DNA of 64,000 nt, from the NCBI GenBank assembly GCA_963766725.1, contig CAVYBK010000001.1, positions 186,001 through 250,000 of the forward strand, written 5' to 3'. Source of the stretch: DATEOR01 sp963766725 (GTDB taxonomy: Bacteria; Actinomycetota; Thermoleophilia; Gaiellales; Gaiellaceae). Numbering within the stretch: position 1 is the first letter of the stretch; every line of letters starts with the position of its first letter. The notes beneath the pieces were generated by a model. That model made no database searches. It had not been told where the DNA came from and saw nothing but the letters and a program-made list of their open reading frames with translations. The position numbers and the translations under genes are program-made. Positions 34,359 to 43,358 of this stretch are shown here, piece after piece.

Positions 34359-34943
34359 GTGGCGGACCGACGAATTCAGTTCCCTGCCGACGAGGAGACG
34401 ATCCGCTCGCTTCACGCCGGCGACTCCGTGCTCGTCGACGGCCACATCATCGGCATCCGCGACCGCACGCAGATCCGCATCTTCGACCAGGGGGTCGAGC
34501 CGCCGATGGACCTCCGCGGCGCCTTCCTCCTGCACACGGCGCCGGGCGTCCGCAAGGTCGGCCCGGGAAGGTACGAGCCGGTCTCCATCGGGACGACCAC
34601 GAGCGCGCGGATGGTGCGCTTCACGGAGCCGCTCGGCCGCGACTACGGCGTGCGCGCCATCTGCGGCAAGGGCGGGCTTCCCGACGAGGCGATCGAGCCC
34701 ATGAAGAAGCACGGCATGGTCTACTTCGCGATCGTCGGCGGGGCGGCGGCGCTCGAGACCACGCAGATCGAGGAGATCGAAGAGGTGGCCTGGGAGGAGC
34801 TCATGCCCGAGTGCCTCTGGAAGTTCCGCGTCAAGGATTTCGGCCCGCTCACCGTCGGCATCGACGCCCACGGCACGTCGCTCTTCCACGACGTGCAGGA
34901 GGCAGCGAAGAAGCGATTGGAGGACCTGTATGCCCGGCTTTAA
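34359..34943 (+). CDS. Class I fumarate hydratase, beta subunit
   Basis: A 194-residue partner of the alpha subunit. Family features: AGDSVLVDGHIIGIRDRTQ at the start, GAFLLHTAPGVRK, IGTTTSARM, ICGKGGLPDEAIEPMKKHG and a C-terminal GPLTVGIDAHGTSLF. GTG 34359 is chosen because GGGAGG (34346-34351) is seven bases upstream; GTG 34353, overlapping the alpha stop, is possible. It overlaps the comA-like gene by 14 bases. Malate/fumarate and phosphoenolpyruvate metabolism connect it loosely with the next gene. Confidence 0.88.
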   Translation: MADRRIQFPADEETIRSLHAGDSVLVDGHIIGIRDRTQIRIFDQGVEPPMDLRGAFLLHTAPGVRKVGPGRYEPVSIGTTTSARMVRFTEPLGRDYGVRAICGKGGLPDEAIEPMKKHGMVYFAIVGGAAALETTQIEEIEEVAWEELMPECLWKFRVKDFGPLTVGIDAHGTSLFHDVQEAAKKRLEDLYARL

Positions 34944-35698
34944 TGGCTTTCTGGACCTACCGGCCCGGCCCCCGAAGCCGCGCACCAAGGGCCTCACGCA
35001 CGTGATCGACAAGGGCCTCAACCTGCGCGAGATCGAGGGCCTCTTCGACACGGCCGGCGACTACGTCGACATCGTCAAGCTCGGGTGGGGCACGTCGTAC
35101 GTGACCCGGAACCTCGAGAAGAAGATCGCGCTCTACCGCTCGTTCGACACGCCGGTGGTCTGCGGCGGCACGCTCTTCGAGGCCGTCGTCGCGCGCGGGA
35201 AGCTCGACGAGTACCGGCGCTGGCTCGAAGAGAACCGGCTTCTCGCACGTCGAGATCTCGGACGGGACGATCGACATCCCACGCGAGCGCAAGCTCGAGC
35301 TCATCGCCGAGCTCTCCCAGGACTTCACCGTCATGTCGGAGGTCGGCTCCAAGGACTCCGAGGTCGTCTTCGCCCCCTACCAGTGGGTGCAGTGGCTGAA
35401 GGAAGACCTCGAGGCGGGCGCCTGGAAGGTGATCACGGAGGGCCGCGAGGGCGGGACGGCCGGGATCTTCCGCTCCACCGGCGACATGCGCACCGGCCTG
35501 ATCGACGAGATCGTCCACGAGCTCGACCTCGCCGACATCGTCTTCGAGGCGCCGACGACGCGCTCGCAGGCGTGGTTCATCCAGAAGTACGGGCCCGACG
35601 TCAACCTCGGGAACATCCCGCCCGAGGAAGTGATCCCGCTCGAGACGCTTCGCCTCGGGCTCCGATCCGACACGCTGAAGGAGCTGCTGCTCGAGTGA
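34930..35698 (+). CDS. Phosphosulfolactate synthase-like protein (ComA family), frameshifted
   Basis: About 255 residues of the ComA fold. The family reaction joins sulfite and phosphoenolpyruvate to 2-phospho-3-sulfolactate, the first step of coenzyme M and sulfolactate synthesis. Typical text: KGLTHVIDKGLNLREIEG, DIVKLGWGTSYV, VVCGGTLFEAVVARGKLDEY, VMSEVGSKDSEV and RSTGDMRTGLIDEIV, with the conserved Lys and Glu residues. A +1 break at about 35240-35248 joins ENRL to SHVEISDGTIDIP. The next three genes make APS, PAPS and sulfite, so sulfite as the substrate fits the context. ComB and ComC homologs are not in the window. Confidence 0.85.
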
Positions 35699-36391
35699 GC
35701 ACGCAGCTCTCACGGACTGACGCCCGAGATCGAGGCGCTCCCGGCCGAGGACGTCCTCGTCTGGGCGGCCGAGGAGTTCGGCGAGCGGCTCTGCCTCAGC
35801 TGCTCCTGGCAGAAGCAGTCGTCCGTGCTCGTCCACATGGCCTCCGAGCTCGGGCTCGACATGGACGTGGTCGAGCTCGACACGCACCTCTTCTTCAAGG
35901 AGACGTACGAGACGCGCGAGCGCCTCGTCGAGCGCTACGGCCTCACGCTGATCCGGCCCGAGGTGCTCACGATCGCCGAGCAGCACAAGCGCGAGGGGCC
36001 GAACCTCTGGGAGTCGAATCCGGACCGCTGCTGCCACATCCGGAAGGTTGAGCCGCTGATCGAGACGCTGCGCCCGTACGATGCCTGGGTCTCAGGCATC
36101 CGGCGCGACCAGTCGCCCTCGCGGGCGACCGCCCGGAAGGTCGAGCGCTCCGAGCGGTACGGCGTCTGGAAGATCCAGCCGCTGGCCGACTGGAGCGAGG
36201 AAGACGTCTGGGCGTACATCATGGCGAACGACATTCCGTACAACCCCCTCCACGACGCGGGCTACCGTTCGATCGGGTGCATGCCCTGCACGCGGCCGAC
36301 GCGGCCCGACGAGGAGGAGCGGGCCGGCCGCTGGGCCGGGTCCGACAAGCTGGAATGTGGCATTCATCTCGGAGAAGAAAGGAACGCATGA
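35695..36391 (+). CDS. cysH: Assimilatory APS reductase (CysH family, [4Fe-4S] type), frameshifted
   Basis: About 231 residues. Reduces adenylylsulfate to sulfite. The Cys pairs CCHIRK and CMPC, which bind the [4Fe-4S] cluster, mark the APS-using form; ECGIH near the C-terminus holds the catalytic Cys. The PP-loop region is LSCSWQKQSSVLVHM. A +1 break close to the start (about 35712-35718) joins VSTQLS to LTPEIEALPAED. GTG 35695 overlaps the comA-like stop and the end overlaps cysC. Sulfite produced here is the expected substrate for the upstream ComA-like enzyme or for a sulfite reductase elsewhere. Confidence 0.88.
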
Positions 36392-36988
36392 CGGAACACA
36401 TCTACGGCCACGAGCACCCGGAGTCGGGCGAGACGCGCGGAGGCGGCTTCTGCCTCTGGTTCACGGGTCTCTCCGGCTCGGGCAAGACGACGATCGCGCA
36501 CCTCGTCGGCCCCGAGCTCGACCAGCGCGGCGCGATCGTCGAGTACCTCGACGGCGACACCGTGCGCACGCATCTCTCCAAGGGCCTCGGCTTCTCGAAG
36601 GAGGACCGCGACACGAACATCGAGCGCATCGGCTGGGTCGCCTCGCGGCTCGTCCGCCACGGCGCCGCCGTCATCTGCGCCGCCATCTCTCCCTACGAGG
36701 AGACGAGGCGCAAGGCGCGCGACATGGTGCGAGGAGCAGGGCCCGTTCGTCGAGGTCTTCGTCCGCGCCTCGGTCGAGGAGTGCGCGCGCCGCGACGTGA
36801 AGGGCCTCTACGAGAAGGCCTTCGCCGGCGAGATCAAGGGCTTCACCGGCGTCGACGACCCCTACGAGGAGCCCGAGAACGCCGAGATCGTCATCGACAC
36901 CGAGGGCCAGACGCCCGAGGAGAGCGCGCAGGCCGTCGTCGCGAAGCTCGAGGAGATGGGTCTCGTGCCGGCCGGGGTGAACGCGTGA
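36388..36988 (+). CDS. cysC: Adenylylsulfate (APS) kinase, frameshifted
   Basis: About 199 residues. Phosphorylates APS to PAPS, the sulfate donor for sulfotransferases. P-loop FTGLSGSGKTT, then YLDGDTVRTHLSKGLGFSKEDRDTNI and CAAISPYEETRR, all typical. A +1 break at about 36728-36732 joins ARDMV to EEQGPFVEVFV, and the C-terminal part includes GLYEKAFAGEIKGFTGVDDPYEEP. ATG 36388 with AAAGGA ahead; overlaps cysH and sat. As the reductase upstream uses APS directly, PAPS is not needed for assimilation here, so it most likely feeds the sulfotransferases at 41-52 kb. Confidence 0.92.
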
Positions 36989-38125
36989 GCACCGTCACCA
37001 CAGACCAGCTGATCAAGCCGCACGGCGGCGAGCTCGTCGACCGGATGGGCGAGCGGCCCGACGACCTCGAGTCGCTCGAGACCGTCCGCCTCTCGCCGCG
37101 TGAGCTGGCCGACCTCGACATGCTCGCCTCGGGCGCGCTCTCGCCGCTCACGGGCTTCATGTCGTCGGCCGACTACGAGCGCGTCGTCGAGGACATGCGC
37201 CTTGCGAGCGGCCTGCCGTGGGCGCTGCCCGTCTGCCTGGCCGTCGAGAACGAGCCGAGCGGAGACCGGATCGCGCTCGCAGACGAGAGCGGCCGGCCGC
37301 TCGCCGTCCTCGAGGTCGAGGAGGTCTACGGCTACGACAAGGAGCGCGAGGCCGAGCACTGCTTCCGCACGACCGACGACGCCCATCCCGGCGTCGCGCG
37401 GCTCTACGGCCAGCCGGATCTCTACGTCGCCGGGCCGGTGACCGTCTTCGAGCGGCCGGAGCCGTCGTTCCCCGAGCTGCACAAGGATCCGCGCGACACG
37501 CGGGCGCTCTTCGCCGAGCGCGGCTGGAAGCGGGTCGTCGGGTTCCAGACCCGCAACCCGATCCACCGGGCGCACGAGTACCTGACCAAGTGCGCGCTCG
37601 AGACCGTGGACGGGCTCCTCATCCACCCGCTCGTCGGCGAGACGAAGTCGGACGACGTGCCCGCCGCGACGCGGGTGAGGGCGTACGAGGTCCTCATCGA
37701 CGGCTACTACCCGCGCGACCGCGTCGTCGTCTCGGCCTTCCCGGCCGCGATGCGCTACGCCGGCCCGCGGGAGGCGATCTGGCACGCGATCTGCCGCAAG
37801 AACTACGGCTGCTCGCACTTCATCGTCGGCCGCGACCACGCGGGTGTCGGCGACTACTACGGCACCTACGACGCGCAGCTCATCTTCGACGAGTTCGAGC
37901 CGCACGAGCTCGACATCGAGCCGATGTTCTTCGAGCACTCCTTCTGGTGCAAGGTCTGCGGCCAGATGGCGACGCCGAAGACGTGCCCGCACTCCGGCGA
38001 CGACCACGTGTTCCTCTCGGGGACGAAGGTGCGCGAGCTGCTCTCGCAGGGCGAGCTGCCGCCTGCGGAGTTCTCCCGCCCCGAGGTCGCGCGAGATCCT
38101 CATCGAGGCCTACAGGAACAGCTAG
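36985..38125 (+). CDS. sat: ATP sulfurylase (sulfate adenylyltransferase), frameshifted at the end
   Basis: About 379 residues, the single-chain Sat type. Makes APS from sulfate and ATP. Active-site text: GFQTRNPIHRAHEYLTK (the QxRN and HxxH motifs), and GRDHAGVGDYYGTYDAQ. A CxxC...C-type segment near the end (CKVCGQMATPKTC) fits the zinc-containing group. A +1 break at about 38088-38092 moves the last residues to EILIEAYRNS and the TAG at 38123-38125. GTG start overlaps cysC. Together with cysC it forms the PAPS-making unit. Confidence 0.93.
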
Positions 38126-38145
38126 CCCGTAGCATCCGTTCTCGA

Positions 38146-38808
38146 GTGGGGCGGACTGCGCTAATCGTGCTTGCCGTGGCGCTCCTTGTCGGGAGCGCCG
38201 CGGCGTTCACGCGGACCGAGCGCCTCAAGCTCGCGGCCTCGCCCGTGGCGAAGCCGCTGTTCGAGCGCCACCTCTCGCCCACATGCGGCTGTTCGCACGC
38301 GAGCTCGACGCTGTCGCTCCTGCTCCGGCGGCCCGAGCGTCTGGACGTCTCGGTGGTCGACTCGGACGGAGCGCACGTCGCCACGCTCGCCGACGCGCAG
38401 GAGTCGAAGGCCGGCCGCGTCTCCTACGAGTGGAACGGCCGCGATGACGACGGCCAGGTCGTCCCGGACGGGCTCTACCGCCTCAAGGTGCGGCTCGAGC
38501 ACGACCGCCGCACGATCCTGATTCCGAAGACGATCCTGGTGGACACGACGCCGCCCCACGTGCGAATCCTCGAGGCGGTGACGACCGACGAGGGCCTCGC
38601 CGTGCGCTACAGGACGAACGAGGGCGTACGGCTGCACCTTCTGCTCGACGGCAACAAGGTGGCGCACTCCGCCAAGCGTACTGCCGGCATCGGGCGCATT
38701 ACCTGGGCGCCGCCGGGGATCGTGCCTACGAGCGGCCTTACGCTCGCCGCCGTCGACAGGCCGGGCAATCGGTCGGAGCCCGTGCCGGTCTCCGTGGCGA
38801 CTCCCTAG
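38146..38808 (+). CDS. Exported FlgD Ig-like domain protein
   Basis: A 220-residue protein with an N-terminal signal or anchor (RTALIVLAVALLVGSAAAFT), a Cys-containing segment (SPTCGCSHASS), then a FlgD-type Ig-like domain (VSYEWNGRDDDGQVVPDGLY; RTILIPKTILVDTTPP) and a C-terminal beta domain. It resembles the C-terminal domain of the glycosidase encoded at 16519. GTG at 38146 lies 20 bases after sat. Role unknown; such domains often occur at the end of surface enzymes. It converges with the polymerase-like gene, whose stop overlaps its own by two to three bases. Confidence 0.65.
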   Translation: MGRTALIVLAVALLVGSAAAFTRTERLKLAASPVAKPLFERHLSPTCGCSHASSTLSLLLRRPERLDVSVVDSDGAHVATLADAQESKAGRVSYEWNGRDDDGQVVPDGLYRLKVRLEHDRRTILIPKTILVDTTPPHVRILEAVTTDEGLAVRYRTNEGVRLHLLLDGNKVAHSAKRTAGIGRITWAPPGIVPTSGLTLAAVDRPGNRSEPVPVSVATP

Positions 38809-40255
38809 GCCCGCCCGGCGGATCTCGCCGGGAGGAAGGTCAGCGCCGCGGCCGCCACGCCGGCGATCCCCCAGACGAACGGATCCTCGAAGAATCCGCC
38901 GTAGAAGAGGGACTGCACGACGAGCGCGGTGAGGCAGCCGGCGAGCGCGAGGCCGAGCGCCCGGTAGCGGCGCCACGCTTCGAGGATCGCCCGCGCCGAG
39001 GGCCGCGAGGAAGACGAGGTAGGCGATGAGCCCGATCGTTCCGAGCTCGGCCGCGACGGTGAGCGGCGTCGTGTGCGAGACGTTCTTGCTCTTCCGCCTG
39101 CGCGCGTCCTCCTCCTGCCGGCTCATGAGCGGCTGCGAGCCGATGCCCACGCCGACGACCGGATGAGCAGCGTAGACCGGCCAGGTCACCTGCAGGAGCG
39201 GAACCCGGTCGCTCGTCACCTGGCGCGCCGAGTCGCCGCCGCCCTCGGCGAGGACGACGACTCCCGCGGCGAGGACGAGCGCCGCGGAGACGCCCACGAC
39301 CACGCGGCGGGTCAGCCGGTCGCCGGCGAGAAGCGCCACGACGAGCACGCCGCAGAAGAGCGAGACGAAGCTCGTCTGCGAGTAGGAGAAGTAGAGGCCG
39401 AGCGTGAGCAGGCCGAGCACCGGAAGGCCGACCGCGGGTCGCACCACGTCCGAGCCAGAGCACGGTGAGGAGCACGACGATCCCGAGGACGAGGTGGCGG
39501 CCGTAGACGCTCGGGTCCTGGAAGACCGACGTGACCCGGAAGAACGCCGAGTAGGCGTTCGCGAGCTGGACGTCCTGCTTGGCGAGGATCTCCGTGTGCG
39601 ACCAGGCCTGGTAGACGCCGATCGCAGCGAAGAGCGAGGTCACGGCCACGAGCGCGGTCGCGAGCGCGCGCCACGTCCAGTCCCGCGGCCGCGTGAGCGC
39701 GAGGATCGAGAGCAGCACCGCGAACGGGAAGTAGAAGAAGACGAGCTCGATCGTCCCCGCGCGCGAGGTCCTTCGCCCAGAGCAGCGAGATCCCTGAGAG
39801 CGCGACGAGCGCCGCGGTGGGCCCGGCGATCAGGTACGGGACGGCCGGGAACTCGCCGCTCCTCGAGGACCCGGTAGGCGAGCGCGACGGCCGCCGCCGC
39901 GAGCACGGCGTAGAGGGGGAGAAGCAGGAAGGCCTCCTGGCTCCCGAGCCCGACCGAGAGGCGGAACGGCGCGACGACGAGGAGCGCCACGGGCGCGGCG
40001 GCCGGGTAGCGGACGAAGGCCGCAGCGAGCGCGAGCCCGAAAAGCGCTCGCGACGGCGAGCGCGCCGAGCCGCGCCGCGGACGCCGTCAGAAGGCTGGGC
40101 GCGTCCGGGACGAGGGCGTACGCGAGCCCGGCTTCGGCCGCGACCAGGGCCGCGAGCCCGCCGAAGAAGAGCAGCCGCTCGCGCGCGAGCAGGAGCCCGC
40201 AGGCTCCGAAGGCCCCCACCACGGCTGCGGCGTGTGCCAGGGCCTCGTGCTCCAC
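38805..40255 (-). CDS. O-antigen ligase / polymerase-like membrane protein, five frameshifts
   Basis: Five +1 breaks divide this gene, but the pieces read as one polytopic protein of about 480 residues. In order: LLARERLLFFGGLAALVAAE, FGLALAAAFVRYPAAAPVAL, SQEAFLLLPLYAVLAAAAV, GTIELVFFYFPFAVLLSIL, FFRVTSVFQDPSVYGRHLVL, LGLYFSYSQTSFVSLFCGVL, and a C-terminal outer loop HPVVGVGIGSQPLMSR ... SKNVSHTTPLTVAAELGTIGL. The region with RxxxFxDPSVYGRHL and the H-N-x(n)-E type loop is characteristic of the O-antigen ligase/Wzy superfamily. About 10-12 helices. It lies next to glycosyltransferases and is a candidate polymerase or ligase of the surface glycan. Confidence 0.72.
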
Positions 40256-40259
40256 GACG

Positions 40260-41346
40260 TCAGGCGGTCAGCTGGCGGATGAGCCGCGCGCCGAAGTCGC
40301 CCCGTTTGGCCGCCATCTCGGGGAGGACGGTGGAGCGGACGTGCTCGATGACATGGACGCCCTCCGGCGCCTCGACGGAGATGACGTCCTCGGGCGCCTC
40401 CGCGCCGTGGGCGAGGGAGTTGAAGACCTCCCACTCGCGCCGCTTCCTGCGCGTGCGCGCGCTCTGGCCGAAGTCCGTGTGCGACCAGTGCGAGAATTCG
40501 TCCGCGTCGAGCCGCTTGAGCTCGATGCACGACCAGTCGGGGAGGACGAGAGTGGGCAAGGTCGCGGGCCAGAGCGGCTGCTCCCACTCCATCGCCTTGA
40601 CGAAGCTGTAGCCCGGCCGGTTGGGCCAGGCCCAGGGCTCCGTGTTCGACATGCCGACGTCGAGGAAGGCGTGCCGGTCGTCGACGACGTAGAGCGGGTA
40701 GCGCGGGATCTTCACGACGACCTGGTCCGCCTCGAGCTGCCAGGCGAGGTCGCGGAGGACGCCGGCGGCCGCGTCGGTGAGCACCATGTCCGCGTCCCAC
40801 TTGAGCGCGTAGCCGGTGCGCACCTGCGAGAACGACCAGTTGTAGAAGTAGACGAGGCTGTGCACCGACTCGGGCGGAGTCCCGAGGTGCTCCTCGCCGC
40901 AGCGCGCGACCGAGAAGGGATAGGAGTGCACCTCGAGGCGCTCGGCGGCGCCGCACTCCTCGGCCACGCGGCGCGCGACCTCGGGCGTGCCGTCGGTCGA
41001 GCCGTTGTCGACGAGCACGATCCGCTCGACGGCGCGGAGGAGCGGCGGCAGGACCCAGGGCAGCGGGTCGGCCTCGTTCTTCGCGCGGACGACAGCGGTG
41101 AAGCCCGGTGTCGTGTCGGCCTCCGACCAGCCCCAGACGACGTTGAAGTCGGTGTGGTTCTCGAGGTTCGTGAGGATCGGCGAGTTCGCGTGCCCGACCT
41201 GGCGCGAGGATCGGTTCTCGAGCCGTTCCTCCAGGAACTGCACGCGCCGTGCGACCTGGTGGAGCTGCCCGATGCGGGCGTGCTTGTCGATCGTGTCCTT
41301 GATGATCGGGAGCAGTGGATGCCACCCGCTCGCTCCATGTCTTCAT
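40260..41346 (-). CDS. Glycosyltransferase family 2-like protein, frameshifted near the start
   Basis: About 360 residues if it starts at ATG 41346 with a +1 break near 41315-41325 (MKTWSERV, then HPLLPIIKDTIDKH); the uninterrupted part from GTG 41243 has 327. The GT-A core is clear: TAVVRAKNEADPLPWVLPPL, IVLVDNGSTDGTPEVARRV and the DxD-type KWDADMVL. The remainder includes HSYPFSVARCGEEHLG. A short N-terminal coiled-coil-like stretch (QVARRVQFLEERLE) precedes it. It overlaps the upstream sulfotransferase end (ATGA), though the true junction depends on repairing breaks in both. A sugar-adding role in the glycan cluster is inferred. Confidence 0.78.
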
Positions 41347-42143
41347 GGCGGCCGCGTCCGCTGCGGGAGTCGACCGGCTCGTAGCCGTAGCGCTCGAAGT
41401 CCTCCGCGTAGTGGCCGTTCAGCGCGGCCGCCGCCTCCTCGTCGTACGCGGCGGGAGGCAGAGGGACCGGCGTGCGGTTCTCCTGGCGCTGCTCCGTCGG
41501 CCAGTTGGCCCCGCCCACGTGCTCGCGCAGGAGCGCCAGCGTCTCGTCGAGCTTCTCGAGCCGCCCCACGTGCTCGATCGGCAGACGGTCGAGGAGCTCG
41601 CTCTGGATCGCCCAGTGGACGTCCACGGCATCGCCGGCGGCCACCGCGGCGGCAAAGCGGCGGAAGTCCTCGACCATGTCCTCGGGCTGCTCGGGGATGC
41701 GCGGGAACCACGGCTCCTCGCCAGAACATCTCGAAGAAGCGCGGCTCGCGGAGGAGGAGCTTCGACTGCCAACCCGACCAGAGCCGCGGCGACGGGTTTC
41801 GTACGACCGAGAACCGGAACCAACCCTCCTCGGTGAGGATCCGCTCGCGCTCCTCGCCCTCGTAGTCGGCGAGCCGATAGCCGGGCCCCCAGAGGTTCAT
41901 GTCGTGGATGGTCAGGGACGTCGAGACGCCCGGGAGCATCGAGTGCTCGAAGAGGTCGGAGGGAAGGCCGGCCACCTCGGCGAGGATCCAGCCGATGGTC
42001 GTCCACCCGGCCTTGGGAACCGGGAGGTAGAGGACGCGCTGCTCGGCGAGGACGATCGTCCTCTGCTCGATGTGGTTGGGGAAGGGCTCTTCTGGCTCGG
42101 CGACGAGCGCCGAGGCGTCCGGCGCCTCCAGTCGTTCGGTCAC
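41343..42143 (-). CDS. Sulfotransferase-like protein 1, frameshifted
   Basis: About 265 residues. The 5'-phosphosulfate loop is LPVPKAGWTTIGWILAEVAG and the 3'-phosphate motif is FSVVRNPSPRLWSGWQSKLLL, as in the sulfotransfer_2 group of carbohydrate sulfotransferases. A +1 break at about 41700-41720 leads to MVEDFRRFAAAVAAGDAVDVHWAIQ, then QENRTPVPLPP and YAEDFERYGYEPV. The end is unclear because a second break must lie near 41365. GTG 42143 is preceded by GGGAGG. Uses PAPS to sulfate a sugar or lipid; acceptor unknown. Confidence 0.7.
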   Translation of the reverse strand: MTERLEAPDASALVAEPEEPFPNHIEQRTIVLAEQRVLYLPVPKAGWTTIGWILAEVAGLPSDLFEHSMLPGVSTSLTIHDMNLWGPGYRLADYEGEERERILTEEGWFRFSVVRNPSPRLWSGWQSKLLLREPRFFEMFWRGAVVPAHPRAARGHGRGLPPLCRRGGRRRCRGRPLGDPERAPRPSADRARGAAREARRDAGAPARARGRGQLADGAAPGEPHAGPSASRRVRRGGGGRAERPLRGGLRALRLRAGRLPQRTRPP

Positions 42144-42270
42144 GCTCACCTCCCGAGGGTTCCGGCGACGCAGTCTACGCAAGCCGACCCGGCCGACCCT
42201 GGGGAAGGCGCCGGCCGAGCCCTGTCCAAGTCCCTCTCGATAACCTTCCGAACCGGGCAGCCAATGGCGC

Positions 42271-43358
42271 ATCTCTGAGGAAACCGAAACCACGACGACC
42301 GACGTCGACCAGCCGGCCGCGCGCAAGGCCGAGCGGTCGCTCGTCCTCGTCGCCGGCTCCGGACGGAGCGGCACGAGCCTTTTCAGCGGGATCCTCCAGC
42401 GGCTCGGCTACCACGTGCCTCAGCCGGAGGTGCCCGCCGACGCCACGAACCCACGCGGCTTCGCCGAGTCCCAGTGGGTGGTGGACTTCCACACGCGCCT
42501 CCTGGCGAAGGCGGCAGTCCAGGTCTCGGACGCGCGGCCTGCCGCCTGGGCGCACACCGCCGACGCCGCTCTCGACGAAGGCGCGCACGACGAGCTCGCC
42601 GACTGGCTCGGGAAGCAGTTCCGGGCCGCCGAGCACGTGCTCGTCAAGGACCCGCGCCTCTCCTGGTTCCTGCCGCTCTGGAGGCGCTGCGCCGAAGAGG
42701 CCGGCGTCTCGCCGCGCTTCGCCACGTTGCTGCGCCACCCCGCGGCCGTGGTCGACTCGAAGCAGCGCTCGTACGGGCATTGGCAGAGCGACGTCAGCCG
42801 CACAGCCGGCTGGCTCAACCAGACGCTCTTCACGGAGCGCGCGACGCGGGAGGGCCCGCGCGTCTTCGTCCGCTACGAGGACCTGCTCGACGACTGGACA
42901 CGCATCCTCGGGCACGTCGGCGAGACGCTCGATCTCTCCGTCGTCCGCGACGCGCCCGCGGCCTCGATCGTCTCCATCCACGAGTTCGTGGACAAGGGCC
43001 TGAGCCGGTCGAAGGCCGAACTGGGAGGACTTCGCCATCCCGACCGCACTCCGCGAGCAGGTCGACGTCGTCTGGGACCTCGTCTCCCAGCTCGCCGAGG
43101 AGGACGTCGACGACATGGACACCGTCGTCCAGGAGCTCGAGGCGGCCCGCGCCGCCTACATCTCCCTCTACGAGGATTCCGAGGCGATCGCGCAGTCCTC
43201 GATCGCCGCCGGCCCGCGCAAGCGCGCGACGAAGGGCAAGTCCGGCGGAACGCTCCTGCGCCTCGGCGGACAAGGTGCCGCGGGACTACCGCGAGAAGCT
43301 GCCGCTCAGCTGGCGCAAGGCCGCCTACCGCGCGAAGCACGGCCGCCGGAAGCGCTGA
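42271..43358 (+). CDS. Sulfotransferase-like protein 2, frameshifted
   Basis: About 360 residues. 5'-phosphosulfate loop VLVAGSGRSGTSLFSGIL and 3'-phosphate motif ATLLRHPAAVVDSKQRSYG; RVFVRYEDLLDDW is a further family hallmark. No standard start codon is found in frame: the frame is open back to 42271, and an ATG at 42264 would need one frame change. Two +1 breaks occur near 43025 (into EDFAIPTALREQVDVVWDL) and near 43267 (into DKVPRDYREKLPLSWRKAAY). The C-terminal tail is very basic. Divergent from sulfotransferase 1. Confidence 0.72.

Noticed and set aside
35695..36391. PAPS reductase as the name for the CysH protein
   Set aside because: The two Cys pairs that bind a [4Fe-4S] cluster mark the APS-reducing form; PAPS reductases of the E. 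coli type lack them.
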